Program-made: the position numbers and the translations under genes
Notes under the pieces: generated by a model
The model's database searches: none
The model's input: the letters and a program-made list of their open reading frames with translations, nothing else
What the model was told of the DNA's origin: nothing
Part shown: piece by piece, positions 42,060-54,219 of the stretch
Position numbering within the stretch: position 1 is the first letter of the stretch
How the letters are laid out: the number at the start of each line of letters is the position of its first letter
DNA from: Torymus aiolomorphi
Taxonomy: Eukaryota; Arthropoda; Insecta; Hymenoptera; Torymidae
Assembly (NCBI GenBank): GCA_036365515.1
Contig: CM070873.1
Location: 176,749,604 to 176,813,603 of the forward strand
Direction of reading: 5' to 3'
Length of the DNA stretch: 64,000 nt

Positions 42060-44160
42060 TAATTCCCTCTCCTGGACAGTTACCTGGCCTAGGCTTGGCA
42101 ACGGTCTAGGCTTATCCCAGGTGGGTGAATGGGCTTAGAACATCACCGGCACCCCGGGGACGGACATATTCGCAACATCCTTAGGAGGCGAGTACGGCTC
42201 CTCCTAGAAGCAAACCTTCCGGACTTTAATCCGAACATGGAGTCTCAGGCTTGACCTTACGGGACCGCGGCAGCGAGGAGGGCAGCCTCGTACCTGGCCA
42301 CCCGCATAGTCTCGCCGGAGAGAACTAGCTAGGCCATCTGCAATTTGAAGCCCTTTAAGGCCCCAGGAGCTGATGAGGTGCTACCGTTCATCCTACAGGA
42401 AGGCATGGCGGTACTCATTCGACATCTGGTTAAAGTCTTTAGGGCTAGTATTGACTTAGCATACGTCCCTCGTGCATGGAATCTGCCAGAATTGTTTTTA
42501 TCTCGAAAGCAGAGGAACCTAGCCGCACAGCCGTTAAGGATTTCAGGTCGAGCAGTCTGACATCCTTTGTCTTCAAGGCGTTGTGGAGGTTGGTGGGTAG
42601 ATACCTGCAGAACGGAGTGCCGACAAGTAGGCTTTGAACTCCAACTAGCACGCTTATAGGGTAGGACACTCAACAGAGACTGCCCTGCACTTGGCGGTTT
42701 ACCGCACGGAGGAGCAGCTGGGGAAAGGAGAAATTATGGTGGAAGTATTCTTGCACGTGCAAGGGGCGTTCAATCGCACCTCCACAGAGACCGTTCGAGA
42801 GAAAGCAAGGAAGTAAGGGGTTCCCGATCCACTATTAAACTGGCGAATCGAGCTCCACTGAGGTCACAGGTACAGTTAGTAGAGGTTTCGCACAGGGTGT
42901 AGAAATTTTCCCCACCATTTGGCGTATGGTAGCCAATGGTCTTCTCGAGGCGCTGAGTTTTGGGGGATGTTATACTAAGGCCTACATGGACGACTTCCTG
43001 ATCCTCATAAAAGGACGGGGCAAACAGGCGGCCATGGATGTCATGCAACATTTATTTAAGAGAGTGGAAGGGTGGTACGGATCAACGGGACTTTCTGTGA
43101 ATTCAGAGAAGATTCATCTTGCCGTTTTTACTCGCAAATATAAGTTTCAACCGTAGAGAGCACCCACACTGGCGGACAAAGCTCCGGAGGTGGAGAATTT
43201 AGCTCAATACATTGGATTTGTCCTGGACTGGAAGCTGGCCTAGAACAAGCACGTGCTTACCCAACGCGACAGATTCCTGTTGAGCTTTTGAACGTGTCGG
43301 AAGGCTTTTAGCAGTACGCGAGTCTTAGCTTCATGATTATCCTGTGACTGTACAAGGCCGTGTATCGAGCCCCTTCGCCTGCAGCAGCAACCATGCAGCT
43401 CATAGGCCTTGGACTCAGGGCAAGTGGGGAAAAGGTCGAGACATGACTGGGAGATTCTACCCGGCAGAGAAGACGTTTGGTTCATAGATAGCTCGAAACA
43501 ACTGCCGCAAGGACAGAAGAGGCATATTCCTTCCCCTAGCTCGTCATAGTTTTTCAATCTAAGGTTTATGCCATCCACCGGTGTGTCCGAAGGATTGAAG
43601 AACCTGACACTCAGGATGCATCAGCATCTGTTCTGACAGCCAGGCAGCTCTAAAGACGTTGACCAACCACAGGGCAGCCCTTTAGCTGTTCTTCGGAAAG
43701 AAACACGATTTGACTCCTCTGGGTACCGAGACATACCGGGATTAGAGAAAACGAAATCGAAAGATAGGCAGTCATCGAATGGATGCGGATACTGCACACC
43801 AGGGATTTGCAATATGGCAGTGGTATGAAGCAGGCCAAAGCTATGCTGGGCCAGGAGATCAACCCAGACTGAATCCGATGCATATGCTGAGGCAGCAGAA
43901 GCGGCGCCCGGCTCCTGGTGCACATCATTACGGGGCATGGGCCTGTCAAATACCACTCGACTAAATTGGGGCTGGGGGAATTTGGACGGTGCAGATGGTG
44001 TGATCGGGCGAAGGAGACGTCTATTCACCTTCTCACACACTGTCACATGTTCGCCAGCCTAACATACCAGCTGTTGGGGAATCATTTCCCAACAGTCTGC
44101 GAAATCAAGGCAATGCTCTCCTTCTGGAGAAGGGCAAGACTATCACAGTAAGGACTGCAG
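42060..44160 (+). pseudogene. Decayed non-LTR retrotransposon (R1/LOA/Jockey group) RT region
   Basis: Plus-strand pieces in shifting frames keep the RT order. KPFKAPGADEVLPFILQEG (42345) is the entry to the RT palm. STETALHL and an EVFLHVQGAFN-like palm motif (about 42680-42780) follow. GGCYTKAYMDDFLILIKG at about 42965-43010 holds the catalytic pair (YMDD; most relatives have YADD). GLSVNSEKIHLAVFTRK comes next, and near 43930-44090 a zinc-like tail (CRWCDRAKETSIHLLTHC). Many stops and shifts make it an old fossil. The 5' part (endonuclease) is not recognisable. GC content is higher than in flanking DNA. Confidence 0.8.
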
Positions 44161-44796
44161 TTCCAGAGGGAGATACAATGGGTCATAGACCTAAGTACCT
44201 GAGGCTTAATAATCCTCCCTCATCCAGCAATAATAACAATAATAATAAAATAAGTAATTTAAGAGAAAAAATCAGATGTATGTATTTTCGTTTTAAAATT
44301 ATATCAATTTTAATTTTTTTAGAATTTTTTTAATTTTCAAAATGATCTTGAAAATATTAAAAAAATTTTTTAAACATTCAGTATTATTTAAACCAGTACT
44401 ACAAATTTTTTCATATTTTTGATCGTGCGTTTAAAAATTAAAAATTATAATGTAATAACAGAACCGGAACCCACCTACAACTGTAGGTCTCCATTGTTAC
44501 GCGAGTTACTAAGGGTGAACACATTGCATCCAAAGTGATCACTAGCCGCAGCTACGGAGAGCTATATAACTCACTAAGAGGACTTCAGATAGCTGTAAGA
44601 TAAAAAAATAACACGTCTTTTTAACGTAAGGTTGGAACGGGGATGGGTCCGAAAGGCGTATTGGGGCGGGGGGCACTAACTCCTATTAGTGTCTAAATAA
44701 GTCTATGAAGGTTACTTTTCAAAAGCCAAGGAATGATACCTTTTTACTTATAAATATTAATAAAATTTAGAATTTTTTGTTTGTATTTTAGCATAC
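44161..44796. other. No recognisable gene
   Basis: Short AAT run near 44226-44250, then AT-rich sequence and a moderately GC stretch (44460-44690) without ORF. The last part is the intron after the cyclase exon. Confidence 0.45.
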
Positions 44797-44919
44797 CGAA
44801 TGTCTTTGATTCATCATCTCAGCAACAGAGGGAGGAAGCATTTTTAGTAAAAAACGATCGCTTTGTTTCTTTTCTTCTTCAAGCTCACGTGTTTTCTGGG
44901 TTACTTTTCTATTATAGAT
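44797..44919 (-). CDS. Exon of a receptor-type guanylate cyclase (linker before the catalytic domain)
   Basis: A 41-codon exon bounded by TTTATTGCAG before 44919 and GTATGC after 44797, phase 0 at both ends. It reads IYNRKVTQKTRELEEEKKQ, then SDRFLLKMLPPSVAEMM and NQRHS. The heptad-like ELEEEKK(Q/K)SDR..L..MLPPSVA motif is the conserved signalling helix that couples the kinase-homology region to the cyclase domain in receptor guanylate cyclases. No flanking exon could be found in the window, so the rest of the gene is either beyond the window on either side, across large repeat-filled introns, or lost. The frame is clean with good splice sites, so it may belong to a live gene. Confidence 0.72.
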
Positions 44920-45159
44920 CTGCAATAAAGAAATAAACAATTAAAATAAACTTTAATTTATATTTAAAAATTAATATTACTAAGAATTAGAGAGTGCTTA
45001 TTTTCATAAGATATAATCATTTATTCATGAAAAATTAATAAAGGGTACCTTTCAGTAAGAGGAGTAGAATGCTTTTAAGGTCTTACACGCTGGCTTTTAA
45101 GACCAGAATCAGCTGACAAAAATAATGATGTCCTATATAATTATAATAAACATAGGAAA

Positions 45160-45536
45160 GAAGGTACGGAACTGTAGAAAACTGAGAAACATTTTGTTTC
45201 TCAATTTGTACAAATTTTTTTCGGTTTTGTACGGATTTGTTCGGTAAAAACTTAAACATAAGAAAACGGAATATTTTAATATAAGTTTTAAAGAATCTTA
45301 CCGATTGTCTACGATTTGTTGCGTCTATGTTTCAATTTGTTCTTATTATCATCCATAAATTTTCCGTGTTGAGATTAAAAACGTAGAAAACCATAAAAAA
45401 ACGTACAAAGTTGTACAAAACCGTGGGTAACTGTAGGAATTAACCGTCCAAAATCGTGGAAAACCGTACAAACTGCCCTAAAACCAATGCTTTTGTACGG
45501 TTATGTACAGTTTCTTAGGGTTTGCTATAATTTCTT
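45160..45536. repeat. Repeat of ACCGTACAAA-type words, partly inverted
   Basis: Multiple copies of CGTACAAA, ACCGT and their complements (TTTGTACGG) with AACTGTA words, left and right halves in opposite sense. Probably a MITE-like foldback, similar in style to the ends of the TIR element at 24228. Confidence 0.45.
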
Positions 45537-45544
45537 ATGGTTTA

Positions 45545-47240
45545 TTACTCGTCCGCGAACCACGTCGTGGTGTTTCGTACCCGGTGTTTGTATTGTTCTC
45601 TGATAAGTATGTACGCTAGCTTCAAACTTACTCGGTTAGTGAGGAGATCGTCAGTGAGTAGTAATGTGCCCGATTTAACTTTTCTAGTTATTCCCTCAAT
45701 GCGACGCACGGACCGGTACCCAGAAAGTGTCAGTTCGATAGCCGCTATACCGAGCGTGCTACAAAGGAAGCATCTCTGATTTTCTGGCCTCGCGGTACAG
45801 TTCTTTGCTATATGCTCTATCATCCCGCACTTTCGGCATGCTATACTGCGGTCTCTGCCTTTGCTGTCCCTTTTCAGATTCCCAAACCCTTGATATTTGA
45901 AGCATCGAGGGGCGACTATCCGTTTCCTAACCCTGTGACTAAGATACCCTATTTTGTTTCTTCCTATTTTGAGCAGAGCTAAGGGCTCAGTCTCATTTAA
46001 TTCGACGATGGACATCCTCTGCTCGCTCATACCTACCTCGAAGGCGGTGGCTACCTCGTAGCACTTCCTTAACCTGTTCTACGGTTGTCACGCATGTCAG
46101 TCATATAATCTTCAGCGTGAACCTGGGGATCACGTCCTTTGCCCGAACCTTATTTCCGTGAGTGTCCTGGACTACCTTTTGAAAGGCTTGGTTGTAATGC
46201 TATTGCCTATCCAGTTCCAGAAGAATACCGCCACTGTTCATTAGACCAGTGTTTCTCCCAAACGTCTTCGTGTTATTTATGTCGTCAGCTCCTTGAGAAT
46301 GGTCGCATAGCTCCTCTTTTCTAGCGAAGCTATGTGAAATGCACTTCGTCTTGGCTGCTCAATTTCCTTGCTCTGCAACGCCTTTTTGGTCGGCGTCGCC
46401 CCACTATTCTGGTGCTGCTTTTTGGTACCTTCTGATCCTCCTTCCTTTTTCTGATCACCGTTGTGAAGCCGTCTTGATTAGCTCGTCTTCAAATCCTCTT
46501 AGGTGATGTCCGCCCTAGTCGCCGACGTCAGGACTATTATCCCATCCTTTACCAACATGGCGATATTTCTCTGCTTAAACGGCATGTCCTTCATGCAGCC
46601 TAGCAGACGTTTCATGACCCCTACGATGGCTTCCATTCTCTCGGACTGGTCCTACGTATCCCTACTCTCGCGAATTAGCTGCGTTATCTCCTGGTCGAAT
46701 GTACTTGTTTTATCGGACCTGCTTTGGTTCGCCAGGTCCAGGATCGTCCTTGCTACGCGGTCAGTCGGAGTGCTTGCTTCGTCGTCCTTTACTTTAACTC
46801 CTATGTCTCTATGGCTATTTATGGGGTTTGTCAAATCCAGCTTGTTTTGTCAGCGCATCAAGGGTAAAGCAGCGGGTGGGAAAAATCAGGAATCCTGGAT
46901 TGGTGCTATAGGGCCGTTTAACCAGTACCGGAATACCAGGACGGAGTGGACTCGATCTCAGACATTCTGGCTCCGACATTGTAGTTCAATACGCATGATC
47001 AGGGTCCGAAATGGACGGTCTCTGGCTCCACGTCGCAACAGTACGCTTTGGCAGAGCTAGGCTCTTGTGAGCCTTTCGCATACGCTGGTGGAAACAACCA
47101 GTAGGGCTCCAGAATCGTCGATCAATCAGTAGTTCACGGATACTTATTATATTTATTCATAGCGAGCCAGTATTCTGGCACTCCCACATCCGCCATCCGG
47201 AGGACGCGCCCCAAGGCTCTGACTTAACAGCCAGAGCACT
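45545..47240 (-). pseudogene. R1-like LINE ORF1 fragment
   Basis: Minus frame 46030-45545 contains KIGRNKIGYLSHRVRKRIVAPR, then two decayed zinc knuckles (CFKYQGFGNLKRD, CRKCGMIEHIAKNC, CFLC). This is the C-terminal part of ORF1 in R1-clade LINEs (K.RIGW.R.RVRE.....RCF.C.GFGH). Minus pieces up to about 46834 (ARTILDLANQSRSDKTSTFD) and the GC-rich DNA to 47240 look like its N-terminal part and leader. ORF2 is absent downstream (below 45545), an unusual loss of the 3' side. The plus-strand frames in this stretch are shadows. Confidence 0.65.
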
Positions 47241-47953
47241 CCTTCTATTACTATGTTTATAATTAAATTATGTACTTTTCTGTAATAAATTCAAATATTG
47301 TAATAAGTTCAAAAATTGCACATAAATATCACAAAATAGTTTGTTCTGTATAGAATACTGAATATATAAACACTATATATATTTTACATTCATCATTTTT
47401 AAATTTAAATAGCACATTATCTATAACTTTAATTATTTTTTAACAAATCATGAGTCTTTGAGCTAGATAACATACCCGGGGGACTCACGAAAAGTGTTTA
47501 TCAAAATAGTATAGCAAACTTTCAGAGCGAAGTTAATTCTCTTTCAGTCTTATTACACTGTCAGGTAAAAATGAAAGTCACGACTGCGCTTTGTTTTCTT
47601 TTTTTTTAAATATCAATACTTTCCCACTGCTTCTACCGCTTCAAATGATTTCACGCTCAATAACATGCAAAGAGTAAGTGTTTTTACGCTGCAAAGTGAG
47701 TGATGGAAATCACAATTAACGGATGAATGTGATTAGTTGTTCAGGCATGGAGAACGTACCGCCCTGGAGGTAACAATGTACAAAAACTATCCGTATGCTC
47801 AGATATGGAAAGACATTGACTGTGGGCAGCTGTCAAAAGTAATTCATCTCTTTCTCATATAGACGAACAGGATGGTAATCGTCATTATTTTATCACGAGA
47901 AGTTGGAACGTTGCATATTACTTAAAAATTAAAAATCCTCTTCTCTCTACCAG
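47241..47953. other. AT-rich DNA, nothing identified
   Basis: No ORF, repeat or RNA gene supported. Confidence 0.5.
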
Positions 47954-48230
47954 AATGGAATGTGACACGCTTACAAACTCGGCAGGATGCTGCGTAAGCG
48001 CTAGAATCCTTTCCTGGATGAGTACAGGAACGCGACGTCTACGTGTACAGCAGAACCAGCGACCGCACCAACATATCTCTCGACTTGGCTCTGACTGGAT
48101 TGTACCCCCAACGACCAGAATATCCTGGAGTAGCTACATGTGTTGGTCACCCATTCCTACAAAGACCCTGCCATTGCACCTGGATTTCCTTAAATCGTTT
48201 GAATTGTTTAGAGGTAGTTCTTGCATTTAG
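47954..48230 (+). pseudogene. Histidine acid phosphatase fragment (one degenerate exon)
   Basis: A good acceptor (TTCTCTCTACCAG) precedes coding-like sequence. In three successive frames it reads LTNS, then GRMLRKR, a TAG, NPFLDEYRN, then YVYSRTSDRTNISLDLALTG and LYPQ, and finally PIPTKTLPLHLDFL. This follows the order of histidine acid phosphatases (LTN.G, L..RY..FL, VRST..DRT..SA...LAGLYPP, W.PIP.HT.P...D..L). These enzymes hydrolyse phosphomonoesters; insect venom acid phosphatases belong here. At least two frameshifts and the TAG make this copy non-functional. No other exon is seen nearby. Confidence 0.65.
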
Positions 48231-48239
48231 ATAATTAGT

Positions 48240-49315
48240 AAAATTCATGTGCACTTTATTTTTTTCTGTTGAGAATACATTTGGATCAAAATTTAAAAAA
48301 ATAACCTTCTTTGAATATTAAAAAGTATTTTCTTATATTTTGATAACTTCTTATATTTTGATTTTTAGATTAAATTTAAACATTACTTTTTTAACAAAAG
48401 TTCAAGATAAAGTTTTATATTATAAGTTTCCGTGCCCTATTTATTTATTTTATTTATTTAGCAGAGTAATACAATAGTAACATATGTTTTTGCTAACTTC
48501 AAGACATACTTAATAATATGTCCGAAGCCACAAACATCCTATAGAAGTAGTCGCAGCTACCTGCACATAGGTGCGGTGTATATAACAACACTTATAAAAT
48601 AACTTAAAATCTAAAATAGCAAGATTAGTATCATATCTTGGACAAAATAGTAAATGTTCTAACCTACACTTTAACAACCGCAAGACTATTTATTCAAAGC
48701 ATTCTGTTTTAAAATATATTAGCTCTAATGCATTTCTTAACCGTTATTTAATTATAATTTGTGCTCAATTATTTCTGTAATTTCCGATACGCAGTCTTTT
48801 ATATATGCAACAAGATCATAATTTTCATTTATTTTGCTACTATCGTAATATAATTTATAATCCTTTAGCAAACAAATAATTTACAAACTTTGAGATATTT
48901 TTTTGGTCGCTTGAGTCTGACCGCTCAGTGTTTTTTAAAAATTTCGAGCTAAATGTTGGCGATACTTTTATCGATTCTAAGAAACCAATAAATTATCAAA
49001 AAAAGAAAGCATTGTATCAGAATTATTAAAATATATATTAAGATGAATATTATACATTTGTATAAAACTTTTAATTTCTATTTCAATTCTGTAAATTGCA
49101 CTTTTTGACCTATATTCATAACAATGTTTAGAATTCGATAATTTTCCATAATAATGTGTTTGAAATTCCAAACGTTCAAAGTGAACGAAAAAATTAAAAT
49201 TTTCAATTTGCATTGAAATAGGTTTAAAGCCATAAAACAGGATAGGAATGAAACACAAACAGCGCAAAAATAAATTTGGTGCCTCATAATCCCCAAAAAC
49301 TACCCCCAAGACCAC
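48240..49315. other. AT-rich DNA, nothing identified
   Basis: A short TTTATTTATT run at 48441. The minus frames at 48977-49327 are Phe/Leu-rich translations of AT-rich DNA and not credible. Confidence 0.45.
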
Positions 49316-49319
49316 CCTA

Positions 49320-50815
49320 AAAGACAAATCATTTTTTCCATAGCTACATACGCGAGAAGAAAAATTCTTACAGTCGTAATAACTTCGTTAGGAAAAATTT
49401 TGCAACTTGTACTTGTAGAGAAGATCCACCAAAAGCTTACAAAAAATTTGCGAACGAAATCGCTTTTCCGGAAAAGCCACTGTAGGCCGATATACCATGT
49501 CGAAAACACGAAAAATAATTCCCAGAGTCGCAATTACGTCGTTCGGAAAAATGTTTCGACTGGTACTTGTAGAAAAGATCGCCAAAAGCTTAAAAAAAAA
49601 TTATGAACGAAATCGCTTTTCCGGAAAAGCCCCTTCGGGCCGATATAACATGTCGAAAACCCCAAAAGAATTCCCATAGTCGCAATAACGTCGTTAGGAA
49701 AAACGTTTCGACTGGTATTCGTAGAAAAGGTCCCCCAAAGCTTGAAAAATAATTATGAACGTAATTGCTTTCCCAGAAAAGCTCCTTCGGGCCGAAATAC
49801 GATGTCGAAAACACGAAAAAAATTTTCAGAGTAGCAATTACATCGTTAGGAAAAATGTTTTGACTGGTACTAGTAGAAAAGGTCCCCAAAGCCTAAAAAA
49901 AATCATGAACGAAATCGCTTTTCCGGAAATGCCCCTTCGGAACGATAAACCATGCTGTAAACTCGAAAAAAGATTCTCAGAGTCACAAATAATTTCGTTT
50001 GGAAAAATGTTTCAACTGGTACTTGTAGAAAATGTCCCCAAAGCTAAAAAAAAATTATGTCCGAAATCGCTTTTCCGACATAGCCCCTTAGGCCGATCTA
50101 CCATGCCGTAAACTCAAAAATATTTCCCAGAGACGCAATAACGTCGTTATGAAAAATTTTTCGCCTGGTACTTATATTATAGAAAAGATTCCCCAAAGCT
50201 TAAAAAAAATTATGCACCAAATCGCTTTTCCGGAATAGCCCCTTCAGGCCGATGTAGCATGTCGTAAACAAGAAGAAAAATTCCCAGAGTCGCAATAATG
50301 TCCTTAGGGAAAATATTACAAGTGACACTTGTCAAAAAGGTCCCTCAAAGCTTAAAATAAAATTATGAATGAATTCGCTTTTCCGGAAAGGGCCCTTCGG
50401 GCAGATATACCATGCCGTAAACTAAAAAAAAAATTACCAGGGTCGCAATAACGTCGTTAGCAAAAATGTTTCGACAGGTACTTGCAGAAAAGGTCCAACA
50501 AAGCTTAAAAAAATCATGAATGAAATCGCCTTTCCAGAGAAGCCCCTTTGGGCCGATAATACATGCTATAAACACGAGAAAAAATTCCCAGATTGGCAAT
50601 AATGTCGTTAGCAAAATTTTTTCGACTGGTACGTTTAGAAAATGTCCCCCAATGCTTGCAGAAAAATTATGAACAAAATCGCCTTACCAGAAAAGCCCCT
50701 TCGGACTGATATACCATACCGTAAACTCGAAAAAAAATTCCCAGAGTCGCAATAACTTCGTTAGCAAAAACGTTTCGACTGGTACCTGTAGAAAAGGTCC
50801 CCCAAATCTTTAAAA
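49320..50815. repeat. Satellite array 1, unit about 152 bp, about ten units
   Basis: Units begin AAATTATGAACGAAATCGCTTTTCC and run through GAAAAGCCCCTTCGGGCCGA, CCCAGAGTCGCAATAACGTC and TTTCGACTGGTACTTGTAGAA. Starts near 49754, 49904, 50055, 50210, 50364, 50515 and 50667 give 150-155 bp spacing. Units are diverged from each other. Short ORFs here are repeat translation, not genes. Confidence 0.92.
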
Positions 50816-50829
50816 AATCGCTGCTAACT

Positions 50830-51240
50830 GCTTTGGCAGAATGATTTCTCAAAGAGAATTGATAAATTACATCAAATAATTTTTTCAAATGTGCATTTTA
50901 ATATAAAATTTCATTCTTTCTGCATATCTGATTTTCCATAAATACAATTATTCAAAATGATCAAGAAAATTATACTTATAATAGTTATGTAGTAATTATT
51001 AAATTGCAAATTAAAAAGTTTAAGGTATTATCACATGCTATTTATTGAATTTATAAATTAATTGCATTTCTTCGAAATTTCTTCGGCGTTTTCTTCGAAA
51101 ACCTGCTAACTCGGTGTTTTCTTCGAAAATCCACCAACTCATAGAGTGGTTGCAAAAATCATATAACTCGGCAAAGGTTTCAAATATCCTCTAACTCAGG
51201 CGTTTTTTTATATTTAATTTTGTAGATTTTGTAGTGGTAG
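50830..51240. other. AT-rich DNA, nothing identified
   Basis: Includes repeated AACTCGG phrases (51105-51200) and no gene. Confidence 0.45.
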
Positions 51241-51249
51241 CTCTAAGAT

Positions 51250-51810
51250 GTTAAAGTAAAATTTCTATATGAGCGACGAAAAAAATTATTTACGATTTTT
51301 CCATATTTTTTTTTATTTTTTTTAACCACTTAATACTATCCGTTTCGACGGACGAAAATATGGATTGATAGGTAATTTCAAGACCTTTCAGAAAATGGGC
51401 CTAATTCCCACCGATATCCAAACCCAGAGCCAAAAAAAAAATTATTTTCGATTTTTCCATATTTTCTTTATTATTTTTAATCGACTTAATAATATCCGAT
51501 CTGGCCGAAAAAAATATGAGTAGATAGGAAATTTTAAGATCTTTCAGAAAATGGGCCTATTTCGGACCGATATCCAAACCCGGCGAAGAAAAAAAATTAT
51601 TTCGATTTTTCCATATTTTTCTTTATTTTTTTTAATCGACTTAATAATATCCGATCGGGCCGAGAAAATATGGGTAGATAGGAAATTTTAAGACCTTTCA
51701 GAAAATGGGCCTACTTCCGATCGATATCCAAACCCGACGAAGAAAAAAAATTATTTCGATTTTCCATATTTTTATTAATTTTTCTAACCGACTTAATATT
51801 ATCCGATCAA
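51250..51810. repeat. Second tandem repeat, unit about 155 bp, 3.5 units
   Basis: TTTTTCCATATTTTT...ATTTTTTTTAA, then CGACTTAATAATATCCGAT, GATAGGAAATTTTAAGACCT, TTCAGAAAATGGGCCTA and CCGATATCCAAACCC recur near 51302, 51457, 51610 and 51765. The sequence is unrelated to satellite array 1. Confidence 0.9.
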
Positions 51811-51912
51811 CTATATAATTGAACTTGCACAACTTCAAAATAAGTTTTAAATACCTGCCAAAGATAAACTTGATATTTCTGGCCAGTTTCGAGTTATGCT
51901 GCGGACAAATTT

Positions 51913-51915
<3 letters not shown>

Positions 51916-51981
<66 letters not shown>

Positions 51982-52045
51982 GCACGCACGGTCGTACGCA
52001 CGCACGCATGCACGCACGCCCGCACGCACGCACGCACACACACAT
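51916..52045. repeat. (CA)n and (GCAC)n microsatellite
   Basis: About 60 bp of CA followed by about 65 bp of CGCA/GCAC units, directly at the 5' edge of the R1-like LINE. Confidence 0.95.
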
Positions 52046-52280
52046 GCCGAGTTGCTAGTCTCGCATCAGGTGCCTCCCCAGGTGGTGGATAGGGGAAAGC
52101 TAGTCAGATATGAAGGGTTCCGGGGAAATAAAATACCCGGGGTGGACCAAAATAAGCTAGGGGAAGGAACCCCGAAATAAAACCGAAAATGAGTGGTAAG
52201 GCCACGGAGAGGATTATTCATGGGGGTACCCGGTAAACGGATGTCGCCCCGGTGGTTCCGATCGGGGTATAGTAGACCTG

Positions 52281-53694
52281 ATGGCTGCCGCAGCTCTCCA
52301 ACTCGGATATGGAGGAGACCAATCACTCGCCAGAGGCTCTGGGGGTAATGGTTTTGGCCCCCAGCTACCTCGAAACGGCCATCAAAATCCTATCGGTGCG
52401 GTGGCACACTTGGCCGCGTCGACAGGAGCAGGAACAAGCACAGCTCTAGTTGCAAAAGACAGAGTACTCGACGCTGGAAACACATCCAGGGAGCAGAGTC
52501 GAAGGAAGACGAGCTACTGAGTAAGATTCAAGAGAATCTAGGCAAGATGGATGCAGTGGCCGGTGAGGCACGTAATATCCACAAGTGCGTCAAAGAGGAT
52601 CTGCAGAAAGTAATGTCGTTGCTTCGAGGACTAACCAGTACCAGAGAAGCAACTGGCAAGATCAAGTCTAGCTTCGACCTAATACTGCTGAATAGTGACC
52701 GACGCCCACAGTGCTCAGATGTCTCGGTATAGACTGCAGTACCAGAAGGAAACAGAAAGGAAAGGTCGCCCTCATCCGTAGCAACTATCAAAAGGCGGAG
52801 AGAAGACAGAGGAACAACCATGCAGTCTCAGCCCCAGAGGACTGGAGGGGTAAACCTAAACACCCCACTGCCCACACCGCTGACGCCAGTAGTTAGCCCT
52901 GACGCTGAAATGGACTGGGAGGTTGCCACAAAGAGAAGCAGGAGGAAACAGCGCAAAGACGAGAAGAAGAATGCTGGGAGAACGAAAGCGAAACCAGACG
53001 CAATTCTGATTAGGAAAAAGGACTTTCGCCAGTGTTGTCAAGCTAATGAAGGAGAAGGTGGACAAGGGGCAAGTCGCCAAAAATGTCAATAAAATCAGGC
53101 AAACTAAGACTGGGGACGTATTGGTGCAGCTGCAGAGGGGTAGCAACGCTATGCACCTAAAAGAAGCAGTTGCAATAGTGATTGGTTCAGAAGCTATAGT
53201 TTTGCAGCTCTTACAACAAATAGTTCTCGACGTGGGAGACATGGACATGGGCACAACCGAGAGCGAAGTACAGAATGCCCTTGCTGAAGCTACTGGGATT
53301 CCAGTAGAAACGCTAAAGGTCAAGATAATGCGCTTCACGTATGGTGGCATGCAGATCGTAACGATGCCACGTATGAATGCACTGCACATCATCAAGAGTG
53401 GGAAGGTAAGGATAGGCTGGGTTATTGCCAGAATACGCGAAAAGATCTCAGTTCCCAGATGTTTCAGATGCTTAGCCTTTGGGCACCTCTCGCACAACTG
53501 CGACAAAGGCAATAATGCCTCATAGCCGTGCTTCCTAAGCGGGGCCACGGACCACCTTGCCGTTACCTGCAAGAATAAACCAATGTGCACTCAGTGCGAG
53601 GCGTTAGGTGCCGACCATAGACATCGACCTGGGAGCGCAAAATGCACAGCCCTGGCGAAGGCGAAGGAAAGTCTGCTAAGGAAAGGAAATGCCT
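52281..53694 (+). pseudogene. R1-like ORF1 (Gag-like), frameshifted
   Basis: Several overlapping plus-strand frames make one product. An Ala/Gly-rich start at 52281 is followed by DAVAGEARNIHKCVKEDLQK near 52547 and then a basic linker (KRSRRKQRKDEKK). The RNA-binding part lies at 53046-53525 (VLVQLQRGSNAMHLKEAV; VKIMRFTYGGMQIV; HIIKSGKVRIGWVIARIREK; the first knuckle CFRCLAFGHLSHNC). After a TAG, two more knuckle pieces occur (CFLSGATDHLAVTC; CTQCEALGADHRHRPGSAKC). It ends GNA-stop, overlapping ORF2. Confidence 0.8.
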
Positions 53695-54219
53695 AAGTTT
53701 ATACAAATAAATTTACACGGGGCCCAAGCCACGCAAGACTTGCTTTACCAAACGGCTAAAGAACACTATGCGCGTGTTCTGCTCATTTCCGAACAATACA
53801 GAAACTCGGAAAAAAATGGCTGGCACTCGAACAACCGTGGCAATGCGGCTATACACGTACTGCCTAGAGCTAATACGCAGGTAAACTCAACAGAGAAAGG
53901 AAACGGGTATATACGATGCGTGCTAAATGGCACCGTAGTTTATAGCTGCTACTATTCGCCGAACGCACCGCTTGAGACGCTCCAGGCAGACTTGGACGAC
54001 TTGGAGAGAAGCATAAGACAATGGCCCGTACCCATCATCGTTGCAGGAGATTTTAACGCCAAATCTACAGAAGATACAGTTCCAGAATTGCATCCGGTAC
54101 CTGGGCTTATGGATCAACAGACACTGGAACTTCAAAGATCACATCAGGCAAACATCGACCAAAGCAGGGAATGTAGGTACAGCACTACAATAGCTGATGC
54201 CCAATGTGGGAGGACCTAA
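53689..54219 (+). pseudogene. R1-like ORF2, APE endonuclease domain, truncated by deletion
   Basis: The ORF starts MPKFIQINLHGAQATQDLL, the standard ORF2 opening of R1-clade elements. It contains ISEQYRN (the E of the active site), YYSPNAPLETL and VAGDFNAKST (GDFNA is the endonuclease signature). After about residue 128 the protein no longer resembles the domain; the remainder of the endonuclease and the whole RT palm are missing. At 54190 the text resumes near the C-terminus in another frame. The endonuclease cuts target DNA to prime reverse transcription in the family. Confidence 0.85.

Noticed and set aside
46503..47060. Plus-strand ORF of 185 codons
   Set aside because: Antisense to the LINE ORF1 leader region; composition is typical of a shadow frame.
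49590..50111. Several 60-118 codon ORFs in both satellite arrays
   Set aside because: They repeat the satellite unit in translation and have no independent support.
52856..53590. Minus-strand 244-codon ORF
   Set aside because: It is the complement of R1-like ORF1, whose knuckles identify the true strand.
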